Shown: positions 47,924 through 57,756, numbered from the stretch's first letter. The stretch: DNA of 64,000 bases from Salana multivorans (GCF_003751805.1 NZ_RKHQ01000001.1:1798001-1862000), one strand, 5' to 3'. The notes: generated from the sequence alone by a model not told the origin. Made by a program: numbers and translations.

Positions 47924-49362
47924 GGCACGGGCCGGCCGAGCGCTCGCGCGGGCGGGTAGGCGGCGCGCGGCAGGGTCTGGACGAGGTCGACGGCGGTCTC
48001 GAGCGCCTCGTCCAGCCCGAGCCGGTGCTCGGCCACCAGTCGGGCGAGGTAGCCCGCGTCGACCCGGCGCGCGAGGTCGTGCCGGGCGGGGATGGAGAAG
48101 AAGGCGCGGGTGTCGTCGACGAAGCCGGTGGTGTTCGCGAACCCGGCCGTGTCGGTGACGGCCTCGCGGTAGCGACGCATGGCGTCGGGGGTGTCGAGGA
48201 ACCACCACGGCGCCCCGAGCCGGACGGCCGGGTAGACGCCGGCCAGCGGGGCCAGCTCGCGGGAGAACGTCGTCTCGTCGATCGTGAAGAGGACGAGCCG
48301 CAGGTCGGGGTGCGTCCCGAGCTCCGAGAGCAGGGGCCGCAGACCGTTGACGTAGTCGACGGGCACCGGGATGTCGAAGCCGACGTCGGCGCCGCGGGCC
48401 GCGAAGGTTCCCGGGTGGTGGTCGCGCAGGACGCCCGGGTGCAGCTGCATCGTGAGGCCGTCCTCGCTCGACATGCGCGCCATCTCCAGCAGCATGCTCG
48501 CGGCGAACGCCAGGCTCTCCTCCTGCGTCGCCTCCCCGCGCCGGCCGGCCAGCAGGATGCGCTCGGCCTCGGCCGGCTCCAGCGGCGTCGTGTCGGCCGT
48601 GAGGTGGCCGTGGTCGGTGGCCCGCGCGCCGTTCGCGATGAAGTGCTCGCGCCGCTGCCGCAACGCGTCGAGGTAGTCGCCGTACGTGCCGATGGCGATG
48701 CCGGACGCCTCCTCGAGCGCGTCGACCTCGGCCGCGAACCCGGGGCGGCCGGGGTGCACGACGGCGTCCGGGCGGAACGTCGGGACGATCCGCTCGCCCC
48801 AGCCGCGCTCCGCCAGGTCGCGGTGGTGGCGCAGGTCGGAGGTCGCGGCGTCGGTCGTCGCGATGATCTCGATGCCGAAGGTGTCCAGGAGCGCCAGCGG
48901 GCGGTAGGCGTCCGTCGCCAGGCGCGCGGCGATCTCGTCGTAGAGCACGTCGGCGCTCTCGGCGCTCGGCGGGGCGTCGACCCCGAACCGCTCGGCGAGG
49001 ACGTCCTCCATCCAGTACCGGGTGGGCGTCCCGCGGAACAGGCGCCAGTGCTCGCAGAAGGTGCGCCAGATCTCGCGCGGGTCCGTCTCGACGTCGGGGG
49101 TGCCCGGACGCCCGACCCCGAGCGCGCCGTGCGGGACGCCGGCCGCCACGAGCGCGCGGACCAGGTAGTGGTCGGGGCGCACGAGCAGCTCGGCCGGGTC
49201 GGGGAACGGCTCGTTCGCCGCAAGCAGCTCGGCCTCGACGTGCCCGTGCATGGAGATGATCGGCAGGTCACGGACGGAGTCGTAGATCTCCCGGGCCAGT
49301 CGGCGTAGCGACGGCTCGGCCGGGAGGGCCCGATCGGGGTGCAGCGTCCAGTGCGTCGTCAC
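47920..49362 (-). CDS. uxaC: Uronate isomerase
   Basis: This 480-residue amidohydrolase-fold enzyme isomerises D-galacturonate to D-tagaturonate and D-glucuronate to D-fructuronate. It has the metal motif ISMHGHVEAELLA, then WRLFRGTPTRYWMEDVL, MQLHPGVLRDH and GAPWWFLDTPDAMRRY, all conserved in UxaC. Length is near E. coli UxaC (470). The GTG at 49362 follows GGAGG and overlaps the LacI stop by four bases, so the regulator, uxaC and uxaA form one transcription unit. Glucuronate released by GH67 could also enter here. Confidence 0.92.
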   Translation of the reverse strand: MTTHWTLHPDRALPAEPSLRRLAREIYDSVRDLPIISMHGHVEAELLAANEPFPDPAELLVRPDHYLVRALVAAGVPHGALGVGRPGTPDVETDPREIWRTFCEHWRLFRGTPTRYWMEDVLAERFGVDAPPSAESADVLYDEIAARLATDAYRPLALLDTFGIEIIATTDAATSDLRHHRDLAERGWGERIVPTFRPDAVVHPGRPGFAAEVDALEEASGIAIGTYGDYLDALRQRREHFIANGARATDHGHLTADTTPLEPAEAERILLAGRRGEATQEESLAFAASMLLEMARMSSEDGLTMQLHPGVLRDHHPGTFAARGADVGFDIPVPVDYVNGLRPLLSELGTHPDLRLVLFTIDETTFSRELAPLAGVYPAVRLGAPWWFLDTPDAMRRYREAVTDTAGFANTTGFVDDTRAFFSIPARHDLARRVDAGYLARLVAEHRLGLDEALETAVDLVQTLPRAAYPPARALGRPVP

Positions 49363-50408
49363 GACGCCTCCTTGTCGGTGGGGGACGTGGGGGGTGGTGC
49401 GGAGGAGGAGCGGACGACCAGCTCGGGCCGGAAGGACTGCGCGGCCGCCGGGTCGTCACCGGCGTCGTCGCCGTCGATGAGCCGGGCCAGCCGGCGCCAG
49501 GCGGCGGCGCCGATCTCCTCGGCCGGGACGCGCACGGTGGTGAGCGGCGGCGCGGCCGCGGCGCCCAGGTCGATGCCGTCGAAGCCGACGACGGACACCT
49601 CTCGCGGCACGACGACGCCGTGCTCGCGCAGCCGGGCGAGCAGGCCCATGGCGACGAGGTCGTTGAAGGCGAGGACGGCGGTGGCGTCGGTCGCGAGGAC
49701 CGCGGTGGCGGCGCGGGCGCCGTCGTCCTGCGTGACGCCGCCGGGCAGGACGGTGAGGTCGAGCCCCCTGGCCCGTGCGACGTCCGCGAGACCGGCGCGG
49801 CGCTCGCGGTCGGAGAAGGTGCCGGCGGGGCCGGCGAGGTAGAGCAGGCGCCGGTGGCCGAGGTCCGCGAGGTGGTCGGCGAGCACCGCCATCCCGGCGC
49901 GGTAGTCCGGGTGGAGCGACGGCACGATCCCGTCGGGTGCGCGGCGGTTGACGACGACGGCGGGACCGAGGTCCGGCAGGAGGTCGCGCAGCCGGTCGTC
50001 GGCGAGGCGGGGCGAGACGAGCACGACGGCGTCGCACCGCCCGCGCGCCCGCAGCGCCTTGTCCGGCTCGGCCGCGACGTCCTCGGCGGTGTCGGCGACG
50101 AGCACGTGGTAGCCCTCGACGTCGGCCGCCCGCGCGACCCCGCGCAGGATGCCCTGGAAGAACGGGTTGCCGAGATCGGGCACGACGACCGCGACCGTGT
50201 GGGTCCGGCCGAGGACGAGCGAGCGCGCGGTCGGGCTGGCGGTGTAGCCCAGCTCGGCCGCGGCGGCGCGGACCCGCTCGATCAGCTCGGGCGCGACCGT
50301 CGGGTGGCCGTTCATGACGCGGGAGACGGTGGCGACGGAGACGCCGACGTGCCGCGCCACCGTCGTGATCGTGGCGCGGGACGCGCGGCCGGCGCGATCG
50401 ACCGTCAT
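49359..50408 (-). CDS. LacI-family regulator of the hexuronate genes (candidate)
   Basis: This 349-residue LacI/GalR protein has its helix-turn-helix at about 13-32 (ITTVARHVGVSVATVSRVMN), then ASPTARSLVLG and a ligand domain beginning VVVPDLGNPFFQG. It is the first gene of the uxaC-uxaA unit and divergent from the reductase gene at 50596. A palindrome GGAAACGTTTTC lies in the shared intergenic region. A uronate-responsive repressor that controls both sides is the simplest reading (inference). The C-terminal tail after about 335 is Pro/Ser/Ala-rich. Confidence 0.89.
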   Translation of the reverse strand: MTVDRAGRASRATITTVARHVGVSVATVSRVMNGHPTVAPELIERVRAAAAELGYTASPTARSLVLGRTHTVAVVVPDLGNPFFQGILRGVARAADVEGYHVLVADTAEDVAAEPDKALRARGRCDAVVLVSPRLADDRLRDLLPDLGPAVVVNRRAPDGIVPSLHPDYRAGMAVLADHLADLGHRRLLYLAGPAGTFSDRERRAGLADVARARGLDLTVLPGGVTQDDGARAATAVLATDATAVLAFNDLVAMGLLARLREHGVVVPREVSVVGFDGIDLGAAAAPPLTTVRVPAEEIGAAAWRRLARLIDGDDAGDDPAAAQSFRPELVVRSSSAPPPTSPTDKEAS

Positions 50409-50472
50409 GGTGGCCTCCCGTCCCGTCGTCGGAGTCTCCCGCTCGCTCGCGACGGGTGCGCCACGGCTGCGG

Positions 50473-50484
50473 GGAAACGTTTTC
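50473..50484. promoter_or_regulatory. LacI-type palindrome GGAAACGTTTTC
   Basis: This is a near-perfect 12-bp palindrome centred on CG in the 187-bp region between the divergent LacI and reductase genes, 65 bases from the LacI start codon. It differs from the TGAAWCGATTCA group, which suits a separate regulator. Confidence 0.6.
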
Positions 50485-50513
50485 TCAGTCTAGAGTAGGA
50501 CGCCGGGGGCCAT

Positions 50514-50526
50514 GTGACAACGTCAC
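50514..50526. promoter_or_regulatory. Short inverted repeat GTGACAACGTCAC
   Basis: Perfect 5-base arms flank three bases, 70 bases before the reductase start. It may be a second regulatory site; no specific regulator is proposed. Confidence 0.35.
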
Positions 50527-50595
50527 CGGCCCGCACGATCCGCGCCGGCGCCGACCGAGCCCCGAGCGCCCGAGCCCAGCGAGCAGGAGCAGCAC

Positions 50596-52134
50596 ATGAA
50601 CGAGGCCGAGCACCGCGACGTCCCCCGGCTGTCCGAGGCGACGCTCGCCGGACTGCCCCCCGCAGCGCGTCCCGTCGCGGACCGTCGCGAGCTGCGCCCG
50701 CGGATCGCGCACCTCGGCATCGGGGCGTTCCACCGGGCGCACCAGGCGGTCTACACCGAGGACGCGAACGGGGCGACCGGCGGAGACTGGGGGATCGTCG
50801 CCGTGGCGCCGAGCTCGGCGCGGGTCGTCGACGCGCTCCGTGCGCAGGACCACTGCTACACCGTGACGACGAAGGCGCCCGGCGGCCCCTCGGTCCGCGT
50901 CGTCGGGTCGATCGTCGGCTCGCGGCACCTGCCGACCGAGCGGGACGCCGTCCTGGACCTCCTGGCCGACGCCGGGACCGCCGTCGTCACGCTGACCGTG
51001 ACGGAGAAGGCGTACCTGCGCACGCCGGACGGCGGGCTGGACGCGGCCGCCGTCGCCGACGAGCTCGCCTCCGGGGAGCCGGTGAGCGTCGTCGGGGTGC
51101 TCGCGCACGCGCTGGCCGCGCGGGCCCGGACCCACGGGACGCCCGTCAGCGTCGTGAGCTGCGACAACATGGCCGGCAACGGTCCGGCCGTGCGCCGCGT
51201 CGTCACCGAGTACGTCGAGGCGGCCGGGTGGCAGGACGCTCCGGCCGTGCGCGCGTGGATCGCCGACAGCGTGACGTTCCCCGCCACCATCGTCGACCGG
51301 ATCGTGCCCGCGACGACGCCCGAGGACCTCGACGCCGTCGAGCGCGAGCTTGGCGTGCGGGACGAGGCCGGCGTCGTCGGCGAGCCCTACCTGCAGTGGG
51401 TGATCGAGGACGACTTCGCCGGCCCGCGCCCGCCGTGGGACGCCGCGGGGGCGCTGTTCGTGCCCGACGTTGCGCCGTACCAGCTCACCAAGCTGCGGCT
51501 GCTCAACGGGGCGCACTCGCTGCTCGCCTACCTCGGGCTGGCGAGCGGGTGCGAGCTGGTCGCCGAGGCGATGGCGACGCCGTGGGGCGAGGACGTGGTC
51601 CTCGGCCTCGCGCGCGAGGTGGCTCCCGTGCTCCCGGCCGGCGGGCCGGACCCCGAGGCGTACGCCCGCGACCTCGTCGAGCGGTTCCGCAACCCCGCGA
51701 TGCGTCACCGGCTCACCCAGATCGGCTCGGACGGGTCGCTCAAGCTGCCCGAGCGGTGGCTGGGATCGCTGCGGGAGCTGCGTGCGCTGGGGCTGACGTC
51801 GCCGACGATCGTGCGCGGGCTCGGGGCGTGGGTCGCCGCGATCCGGCCGCCGGCGGGCGGCGTGGCCGACGGCGGGGGCGGCCAGGCCTGGGGCACGACC
51901 GATCCGCGGACCGCGACGCTCGCCGCCGCGTGGGCGTCGGGCGGCGGTGCGGGCGAGCGCGACGGCGGTGCGGGCGACGGCGGGCACGGGCGTGACGGCG
52001 AGGGGGCGCGGGACGACCTGCGGAGCGTCGTCGTGGCGGCGCTGCTGGTGCTGGGCGCCGAGGACCTCGCGGCCGACACCGAGGTCGTCGACGGCGTGAC
52101 CGACGCGCTCCGAGACGTCCTGACGCCGGCCTGA
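50596..52134 (+). CDS. Tagaturonate/fructuronate reductase (mannitol dehydrogenase family)
   Basis: This 512-residue long-chain polyol dehydrogenase reduces a keto-uronate with NADH: tagaturonate to altronate (UxaB) or fructuronate to mannonate (UxuB). It has LGIGAFHRAHQAVYTED, VTLTVTEKAY, SCDNMAGNG, DRIVPATTPED and the catalytic Lys in LTKLRLLNGAHS. The FHRAHQA form resembles UxuB/mannitol dehydrogenases by sequence. Because uxaC and uxaA are the neighbours and no mannonate dehydratase is seen, the UxaB role is needed to complete the pathway here. A Gly/Asp/Arg-rich insertion occupies about 447-474. The ATG at 50596 follows CAGGAGCAGC. Specificity is undecided. Confidence 0.87.
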   Translation: MNEAEHRDVPRLSEATLAGLPPAARPVADRRELRPRIAHLGIGAFHRAHQAVYTEDANGATGGDWGIVAVAPSSARVVDALRAQDHCYTVTTKAPGGPSVRVVGSIVGSRHLPTERDAVLDLLADAGTAVVTLTVTEKAYLRTPDGGLDAAAVADELASGEPVSVVGVLAHALAARARTHGTPVSVVSCDNMAGNGPAVRRVVTEYVEAAGWQDAPAVRAWIADSVTFPATIVDRIVPATTPEDLDAVERELGVRDEAGVVGEPYLQWVIEDDFAGPRPPWDAAGALFVPDVAPYQLTKLRLLNGAHSLLAYLGLASGCELVAEAMATPWGEDVVLGLAREVAPVLPAGGPDPEAYARDLVERFRNPAMRHRLTQIGSDGSLKLPERWLGSLRELRALGLTSPTIVRGLGAWVAAIRPPAGGVADGGGGQAWGTTDPRTATLAAAWASGGGAGERDGGAGDGGHGRDGEGARDDLRSVVVAALLVLGAEDLAADTEVVDGVTDALRDVLTPA

Positions 52135-52171
52135 CGCCGGCCTGACGCCGTCGAGGGGCGGCGGTCCGCAT

Positions 52172-52189
52172 CGGGGACCAAGGTCCCCG
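52172..52189. repeat. Perfect 18-bp inverted repeat
   Basis: CGGGGACC, AA, GGTCCCCG is exactly self-complementary, 38 bases after the reductase stop and 33 bases before the fucO operator. It may terminate the reductase message or be a regulatory site. Just upstream, CTGACGCCGGC is repeated in tandem around the stop codon (52119-52150). Confidence 0.5.
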
Positions 52190-52221
52190 GCGCGGTGGCC
52201 CGGGCCCGGGAAGACTCGGTG

Positions 52222-52233
52222 TGAACCGATTCA
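52222..52233. promoter_or_regulatory. Operator TGAACCGATTCA before fucO
   Basis: This differs by one base from the operator at rhaI and rhaEW and lies 39 bases before the start codon. AAGACT at 52211-52216 is a possible -10, again placing the site at the transcription start. Confidence 0.65.
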
Positions 52234-52272
52234 ATCGACGCGTGGAGCGCGTCGCCCGTCCGAGGAGCCCCC

Positions 52273-53424
<1,152 letters not shown>

Positions 53425-53430
53425 GCCGAT

Positions 53431-53467
53431 CCGCCGGTCCGGGCGCCTCGGGCGACCGGACCGGCGG
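53431..53467. terminator. Terminator hairpin after fucO
   Basis: CCGCCGGTCCGG and its exact complement enclose 13 bases, starting seven bases after the fucO stop and facing the end of the convergent lldD-like gene. Partial direct repeats of GACCGGCGGCT follow it. Confidence 0.65.
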
Positions 53468-53522
53468 CTGACCGGCGGCTGACCGGCGGGCGCGCTCGGC
53501 GCGCACGGCGCACCGGCTCGGC

Positions 53523-54749
53523 TCAGGGCAGTCGCACGTGCTGCGGCCCGAGCTCGCTCACGGCGTTGACGCCGAGCAGGCGCATCGTCCGGGTGATCTC
53601 GGAGCGCAGGATCTCGACGGCGCGCTCGACGCCCCGCTCCCCGCCGGCCATGAGCCCGTACAGGTACGCGCGCCCGACCATCGTCGCGTGCGCGCCGAGT
53701 GCGATCGCCGCGACGATGTCGGCGCCCGACATGATGCCGGTGTCCATCCAGACCTCGGTCTCGTCCCCGACCGCGGCGCGGGCGTCCGGGACGAGGCGCA
53801 GCGGGACGGGCGCGCGGTCGAGCTGGCGTCCGCCGTGGTTGGAGATCACGATCGCGTCCGCACCCGCGGCGGAGACGCGGCGGGCGTCCTCCAGCGTCTG
53901 GATGCCCTTGATGACGAGCGGCCCGTCCCAGTTCGCTCGGACCCACTCGAGGTCGGCCATCGTCATCGACGGGTCGAACAGCGTGTCCAGCAGCTCGGCG
54001 ATGGTGCCGTCCCAGGAGTCCAGCGAGGCGAACGAGTAGGTGGGCGTCGTGAGCAGGTCGATCCACCAGTTGGGGTGGGTCGCGCCGTCGAGGAACGTCT
54101 TGACCGAGAGCTGGGGCGGGAACGAGAAGCCGTTGCGCGCGTCGCGCAGCCGGGCGCCGGCGACGGGCACGTCGACGGTGAGGACGAGCGCCTCGTAGCC
54201 GGCCGCACGCGCGCGGGCCATGAGGTCCTCGGCCCGCGAGCGGTCCTTCCAGACGTAGAGCTGGAACCACCGGCGCGCCCCGGGGCCGGCGGCGGCGACG
54301 TCCTCGATCGACGTCGTGCCCATGGTCGAGAGCGCGTACGGGATGCCGGCGCGCTCGGCGACGCGGACGACGGCGCTCTCGCCCTCCGTCTGCATCATCC
54401 GGGTGAAGCCGGTCGGCGCGAACGAGAACGGGAGCGCGGCCGGCCGGCCGAGCATCGGCGTGGTCGTGTCGACGACGGAGACGTCGTGCAGGATCGACGG
54501 GCGCAGCTCGAGGTTCGCGAACGTGCGTCGCGCGCGACGCAGCGAGATCTCCGACTCCGCCGCCCCGTCGGTGTAGTCGAACACCGAGCGGGGTGTGCGG
54601 CGCGCGGCGAGGGTCCGCAGGTCAGCGATCGTCAGCGCCCGGGACAGGCGGCGCTTCGTCCCGTCCGGCTCGAACGGCCGCAGCCGCAGGAGCGGGGCGA
54701 GGTCCGCGGGACGCGGGAGCTGACGCCGGACGCGTGGGGTTGCTGACAC
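53523..54749 (-). CDS. lldD: FMN-dependent L-lactate dehydrogenase-like protein
   Basis: This 408-residue alpha-hydroxy-acid oxidase family protein binds FMN and would oxidise L-lactate to pyruvate, passing electrons to the respiratory chain. It shows SVFDYTDGAAESE near the start, PTGFTRMM, LSTMGTTSIEDV, and the catalytic segment VISNHGGRQLDRAP with the active-site histidine. GTG 54749 is chosen because GAGG lies five bases upstream; the frame stays open further upstream only through the hairpin at 54808-54868. Context suggests it removes the lactate formed by RhaEW from rhamnose. Related mycofactocin-type or other 2-hydroxy-acid oxidases cannot be excluded by sequence alone. Confidence 0.85.
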   Translation of the reverse strand: MSATPRVRRQLPRPADLAPLLRLRPFEPDGTKRRLSRALTIADLRTLAARRTPRSVFDYTDGAAESEISLRRARRTFANLELRPSILHDVSVVDTTTPMLGRPAALPFSFAPTGFTRMMQTEGESAVVRVAERAGIPYALSTMGTTSIEDVAAAGPGARRWFQLYVWKDRSRAEDLMARARAAGYEALVLTVDVPVAGARLRDARNGFSFPPQLSVKTFLDGATHPNWWIDLLTTPTYSFASLDSWDGTIAELLDTLFDPSMTMADLEWVRANWDGPLVIKGIQTLEDARRVSAAGADAIVISNHGGRQLDRAPVPLRLVPDARAAVGDETEVWMDTGIMSGADIVAAIALGAHATMVGRAYLYGLMAGGERGVERAVEILRSEITRTMRLLGVNAVSELGPQHVRLP

Positions 54750-54807
54750 GGGGACCTCGTTCTCGGGCGGGCTGGCGGCGGGGGTGGTCGGGGTGGTGCT
54801 CGGTCGT

Positions 54808-54868
54808 CCTCCGATGTCGGGGTGGATCCGATCGCGATTCACGATCCGATCCACCCCGACATCGGAGG
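54808..54868. terminator. Very long hairpin between kduD copy 2 and the lldD-like gene
   Basis: Two 27-base arms (54808-54834 and 54842-54868) are complementary with a single mismatch, around a 7-base loop CGATTCA. It lies 16 bases after the kduD stop on the minus strand and 58 bases before the lldD-like start. It is probably a terminator for kduI-kduD, though the arms are unusually long and no T-run follows. Confidence 0.7.
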
Positions 54869-54884
54869 GATTGCGGTGGGGCGG

Positions 54885-55706
54885 TCAGCGGGTGAGCCAG
54901 CCGCCGTCGACGGGGATGGTGGTGCCGTCGACGTAGTCGCTCGCGGCGGTGGCGAGGAAGACGGCGACGCCCTGGAGGTCCGTGGGTCGGCCCCAGCGGC
55001 CGGCCGGGATGCGGCCGAGGATCTCGGCGCTGCGCTCGGGGTTGGCGCGCAGCTGGGCGGTGTTGTCGGTCGCGAAGTAGCCCGGGGCGATCGCGTTGAC
55101 GTTGATCCCCAGGGGAGCCCACTCCGACGCCAGCGCCCGGGTGAGTCCGGCGACGCCGGACTTGGAGGCCGTGTAGGACGGGACGATCTTGCCGCCCTGG
55201 TAGGACAGCATCGAGGCGATGTTGATGATCTTCCCGATCGAGCGCTCCCGCCCGCCGCCGCTCTCGCCGGCGGCGCGCACGGCGTCCAGGCCACCGGCCT
55301 GGTCGATCATGACGCGGGCCGCGGCCTGGGACAGGTAGAAGACCTTGGAGAGGTTGAGGTCGATGACCTCGTCCCAGTTCGCCCTGGTGAAGTCGATCGC
55401 GGGCTCGCGCCGGATGATGCCCGCGTTGTTGACGACGATGTCCAGCCGCCCCGCCTCGCCCGCGACCTGGGTGACCAGGTCCTGGACCTGCTCGGGGGTC
55501 GCGGCGAGGAGGTCGGCCTGAACCGACCAGGCGCGCCGGCCCAGCGCCTCGACGGCCTCGACGGCCTCGGGGGAGCCGGACCGGTCGAGGATCACGACGT
55601 CGGCGCCGGCCTGCGCGAGCGCGGTGGAGAACCCGAGGCCGAGGCCCCGGCCGCCGCCCGTGACGAGGGCGACCTTCCCGTCGAGAGTGAATGCGTCCAG
55701 GATCAT
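54885..55706 (-). CDS. kduD: 2-dehydro-3-deoxy-D-gluconate 5-dehydrogenase (copy 2)
   Basis: This 273-residue short-chain dehydrogenase has the same KduD signatures as the gene at 43948: TGGGRGLGLG, NNAGIIRREP, NIASMLSYQGG, YTASKSG and YFATDNTAQLRAN. It is about 20 residues longer because of an Ala/Gly/Arg insertion at about 132-154 (AAGESGGGRERS) after the helix ARVMIDQ. It would form KDG from the product of the kduI gene that precedes it by 11 bases. The ATG at 55706 follows GAGGGG. Two intact copies in one window suggest separate regulation for different pectin sources. Confidence 0.92.
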   Translation of the reverse strand: MILDAFTLDGKVALVTGGGRGLGLGFSTALAQAGADVVILDRSGSPEAVEAVEALGRRAWSVQADLLAATPEQVQDLVTQVAGEAGRLDIVVNNAGIIRREPAIDFTRANWDEVIDLNLSKVFYLSQAAARVMIDQAGGLDAVRAAGESGGGRERSIGKIINIASMLSYQGGKIVPSYTASKSGVAGLTRALASEWAPLGINVNAIAPGYFATDNTAQLRANPERSAEILGRIPAGRWGRPTDLQGVAVFLATAASDYVDGTTIPVDGGWLTR

Positions 55707-55717
55707 GGCGGGGCCCC

Positions 55718-56539
55718 TCAGCGCAGGTCGCCCGGCGTGATGCCGGTGACGTCGGTGTAGTCGATGTTCTCGCCGGCCATCGCCCAGACGAACGTGTAGG
55801 CGCCGGTGCCCGAGGCGGTGTGGATCGACCAGGGCGGGGAGACGACGGCGTCGCGGTCGTGCAGGAGCAGGTGGCGGGTGTTGCCGGGCTCGCCCATGAG
55901 GTGGACCAGGACCTCGTCGCCGAGGCCGTCGTAGAGGTAGACCTCCGTGCGACGCGGGTGCACGTGCGGGGGCATGGTGTTCCACACGCTGCCCGGAGCC
56001 AGGGTCGTGATCCCGAGGACGAGCTGGTTCGACGCGATCCCGTCGGCGTGGATGTACTTGCGGATGGTCCGCTCGTTGGAGGTCACCAGCTCGCCGAGGT
56101 GCAGCGCCTCGACCTCGTCCCGGCCCGCCTTGGCCGCCGTGAGCCGCGCGTGTGCCGGTGCCGAGACCAGGTAGACCGCGCCCGCGCCGGACAGCGTGAC
56201 GTCGCGGGTGCCGAGCGGGAGGTAGACGACGTCGTGGGCGCCGAGGGCGAACGTCTCGTCGTCGGCCGTGACCGTCACCTCCCCGGCGAGACCGACCAGG
56301 CCGAGCTCCCGGCGCTCGAGCAGGTACTCCGCCTTGATGATCTCCGGCGCCTCGAGCGTGACGGGCGAGCCGTCCTCGACCAGGACGCCACCGACGAGCA
56401 GCCGGTCGTCGTGCGCGTACCCCCACGTCACCTCGCCCGGGGTGAACAGCCCCGACAGCACGAACCGCTCCCGCAGCTCCTGCGTGCCCAGCCGGGCGAC
56501 GTCGTCGGGGTGGGTGCTCCACAGGCGGGTGACAGACAT
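55718..56539 (-). CDS. kduI: 5-keto-4-deoxyuronate isomerase (copy 2)
   Basis: This 273-residue cupin matches KduI: metal ligands in MPPHVHPRRTEVYLYDGL and the His of PPWSIHTASG, with the N-terminal half beginning RLWSTHPDDVARLGTQEL. It isomerises DKI to DKII. The ATG at 56539 follows AGAGAGGA. It is the first gene of the kduI-kduD unit and diverges from the IclR regulator. Its predicted promoter carries the palindrome TTGAATCCATTCAA. Compared with the copy at 43034, the metal site is the same but much of the rest differs. Confidence 0.92.
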   Translation of the reverse strand: MSVTRLWSTHPDDVARLGTQELRERFVLSGLFTPGEVTWGYAHDDRLLVGGVLVEDGSPVTLEAPEIIKAEYLLERRELGLVGLAGEVTVTADDETFALGAHDVVYLPLGTRDVTLSGAGAVYLVSAPAHARLTAAKAGRDEVEALHLGELVTSNERTIRKYIHADGIASNQLVLGITTLAPGSVWNTMPPHVHPRRTEVYLYDGLGDEVLVHLMGEPGNTRHLLLHDRDAVVSPPWSIHTASGTGAYTFVWAMAGENIDYTDVTGITPGDLR

Positions 56540-56985
56540 GGTCGGGTCCTCTCTCGGTACTGGGTCGGCCGGGCTCACGATGCCGATCGACGTCAACTCT
56601 CCCAGGCTTCCGCGTCTCCGGCGGCGTCGGCTGGCCCGGTGTCGTCGCGGGCAACGGTCGGAGGGCGGGGCCCGGGGAAGTCTTCTCTGGTATTGAATCC
56701 ATTCAACGCGCGGAAGTCAACCCTGCCGCGAACCGGTGGTGGCGGGTGCGCCGGGGGGCCGAGGTGGCGCCGGGCTCCGGGCTCGGGGTCGCCGCGGCAC
56801 CGGTCGGGCGTCGGGCTCGGGGTCGTCGCTCCGACACCTCCGCTGCGCCGACCCGCCGCCGCGCCGCGCGGTGGGCGCCGTCATCGGGCGCCGCGCGGGT
56901 CCCGCGGCGTGCCGGTGGGGCCTCGCGGGGGTCGCGTCCGGTCCGTGCGCGCTCGGCCGGCGGTCCCTGCTGGCACAGTTGGGGT
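56540..56985. other. 446-bp divergent region between kduI copy 2 and the IclR gene
   Basis: The kduI promoter and palindrome lie at 56693-56720, leaving a kduI leader of about 150 bases. The part from 56721 to 56985 is very GC-rich; I see no gene in it and no convincing IclR promoter. Confidence 0.5.
56693..56706. promoter_or_regulatory. Palindrome TTGAATCCATTCAA in the kduI promoter
   Basis: Perfect 6-base arms flank CC. On the minus strand TTGACT (56715-56720) is a good -35, so the palindrome occupies the space between -35 and -10. It could be a variant of the TGAAWCGATTCA operator (centre CC instead of CG) or the site of the adjacent IclR protein. Confidence 0.6.
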
Positions 56986-57756
56986 GTGGAGAAGGACGCC
57001 GCCTCGCCCGTCGAGAGCATCGACCGCGCCCTCGTCGTGCTGTCCCAGCTCGCCGCGGCGGGGACCGACGGCCTGAGCCTCGGACAGCTCGCCGATCGCC
57101 TCGGCGTCCACAAGACCACCGTCCACCGCGCCCTCGCCGCGCTCCGGTTCCGCGACTTCGTCGCCCAGGACCCCGGCTCCGGCCTCTACCGGCTCGGTGC
57201 GGCGGCGGTGACGCTCGGCGACGCGTACTACGCGGGCGACAACCTCGCGGCCTCGCTCCACCCGGCCCTCGTCGCGCTGTCCCGGGAGGTCGACGAGCTC
57301 GTCCACCTCGGGACGCTCGCCGGAGCGCAGATCGTCTACCTCGACAAGGTCGAGCCGGATCGACCCGTCCGGGTGTGGTCGGCGGTCGGGCGCCGGATGC
57401 CCGCCGCGACGACCGCGCTCGGCCGAGCCATGCTCATGGACCGCGGGCTGTCGGCGGAGGCGCTCGCGCCGTATCTCGCGGCCGACGGCTCGGGCGGCCT
57501 CTCCGGGGACCGGCTCGCCGACGTCCTCGCGACGGCCCGCGCGCGCGGCTTCGCCTCGGAGTGCGAGGAGAACGAGCCGGGCATCGCCTGCGTCGCCCTG
57601 CCGCTCGAGCGCGCGGGGGCCGCGGTCGCCGCGGTCAGCGTCACGGCGCCGCGCGAGCGGATGTCGGACGAGCGGATGGCCGAGGTCGCGGACGACTTCC
57701 GCCGCGTCCTGCCCGGTCTTCTCCCGCCGGGCCTCGTGGTCCGCGGGGGCGTCTGA
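56986..57756 (+). CDS. IclR-family regulator, KdgR-like candidate
   Basis: This 256-residue protein has the IclR arrangement: a winged helix at about 10-70 (SIDRALVVLSQLAAAG, LADRLGVHKTTVHRALAAL) and an effector domain (about 85-250) with VHLGTLAGAQIVYLDKVE, AATTALGRAML and CEENEPGIACVALPL. IclR regulators of this kind (KdgR) respond to KDG in pectin degraders. It stands between kduI-kduD and eda-kdgK, so control of KDG formation and removal is likely. The GTG at 56986 has no clear Shine-Dalgarno, and start choice rests on alignment to the domain. Confidence 0.86.
   Translation: MEKDAASPVESIDRALVVLSQLAAAGTDGLSLGQLADRLGVHKTTVHRALAALRFRDFVAQDPGSGLYRLGAAAVTLGDAYYAGDNLAASLHPALVALSREVDELVHLGTLAGAQIVYLDKVEPDRPVRVWSAVGRRMPAATTALGRAMLMDRGLSAEALAPYLAADGSGGLSGDRLADVLATARARGFASECEENEPGIACVALPLERAGAAVAAVSVTAPRERMSDERMAEVADDFRRVLPGLLPPGLVVRGGV

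Noticed and set aside
54750-54854. GTG at 54854 as start of the lldD-like gene
   Set aside because: It lies inside the long hairpin and adds a Pro/Thr-rich segment foreign to the family; GTG 54749 has GAGG at good spacing.
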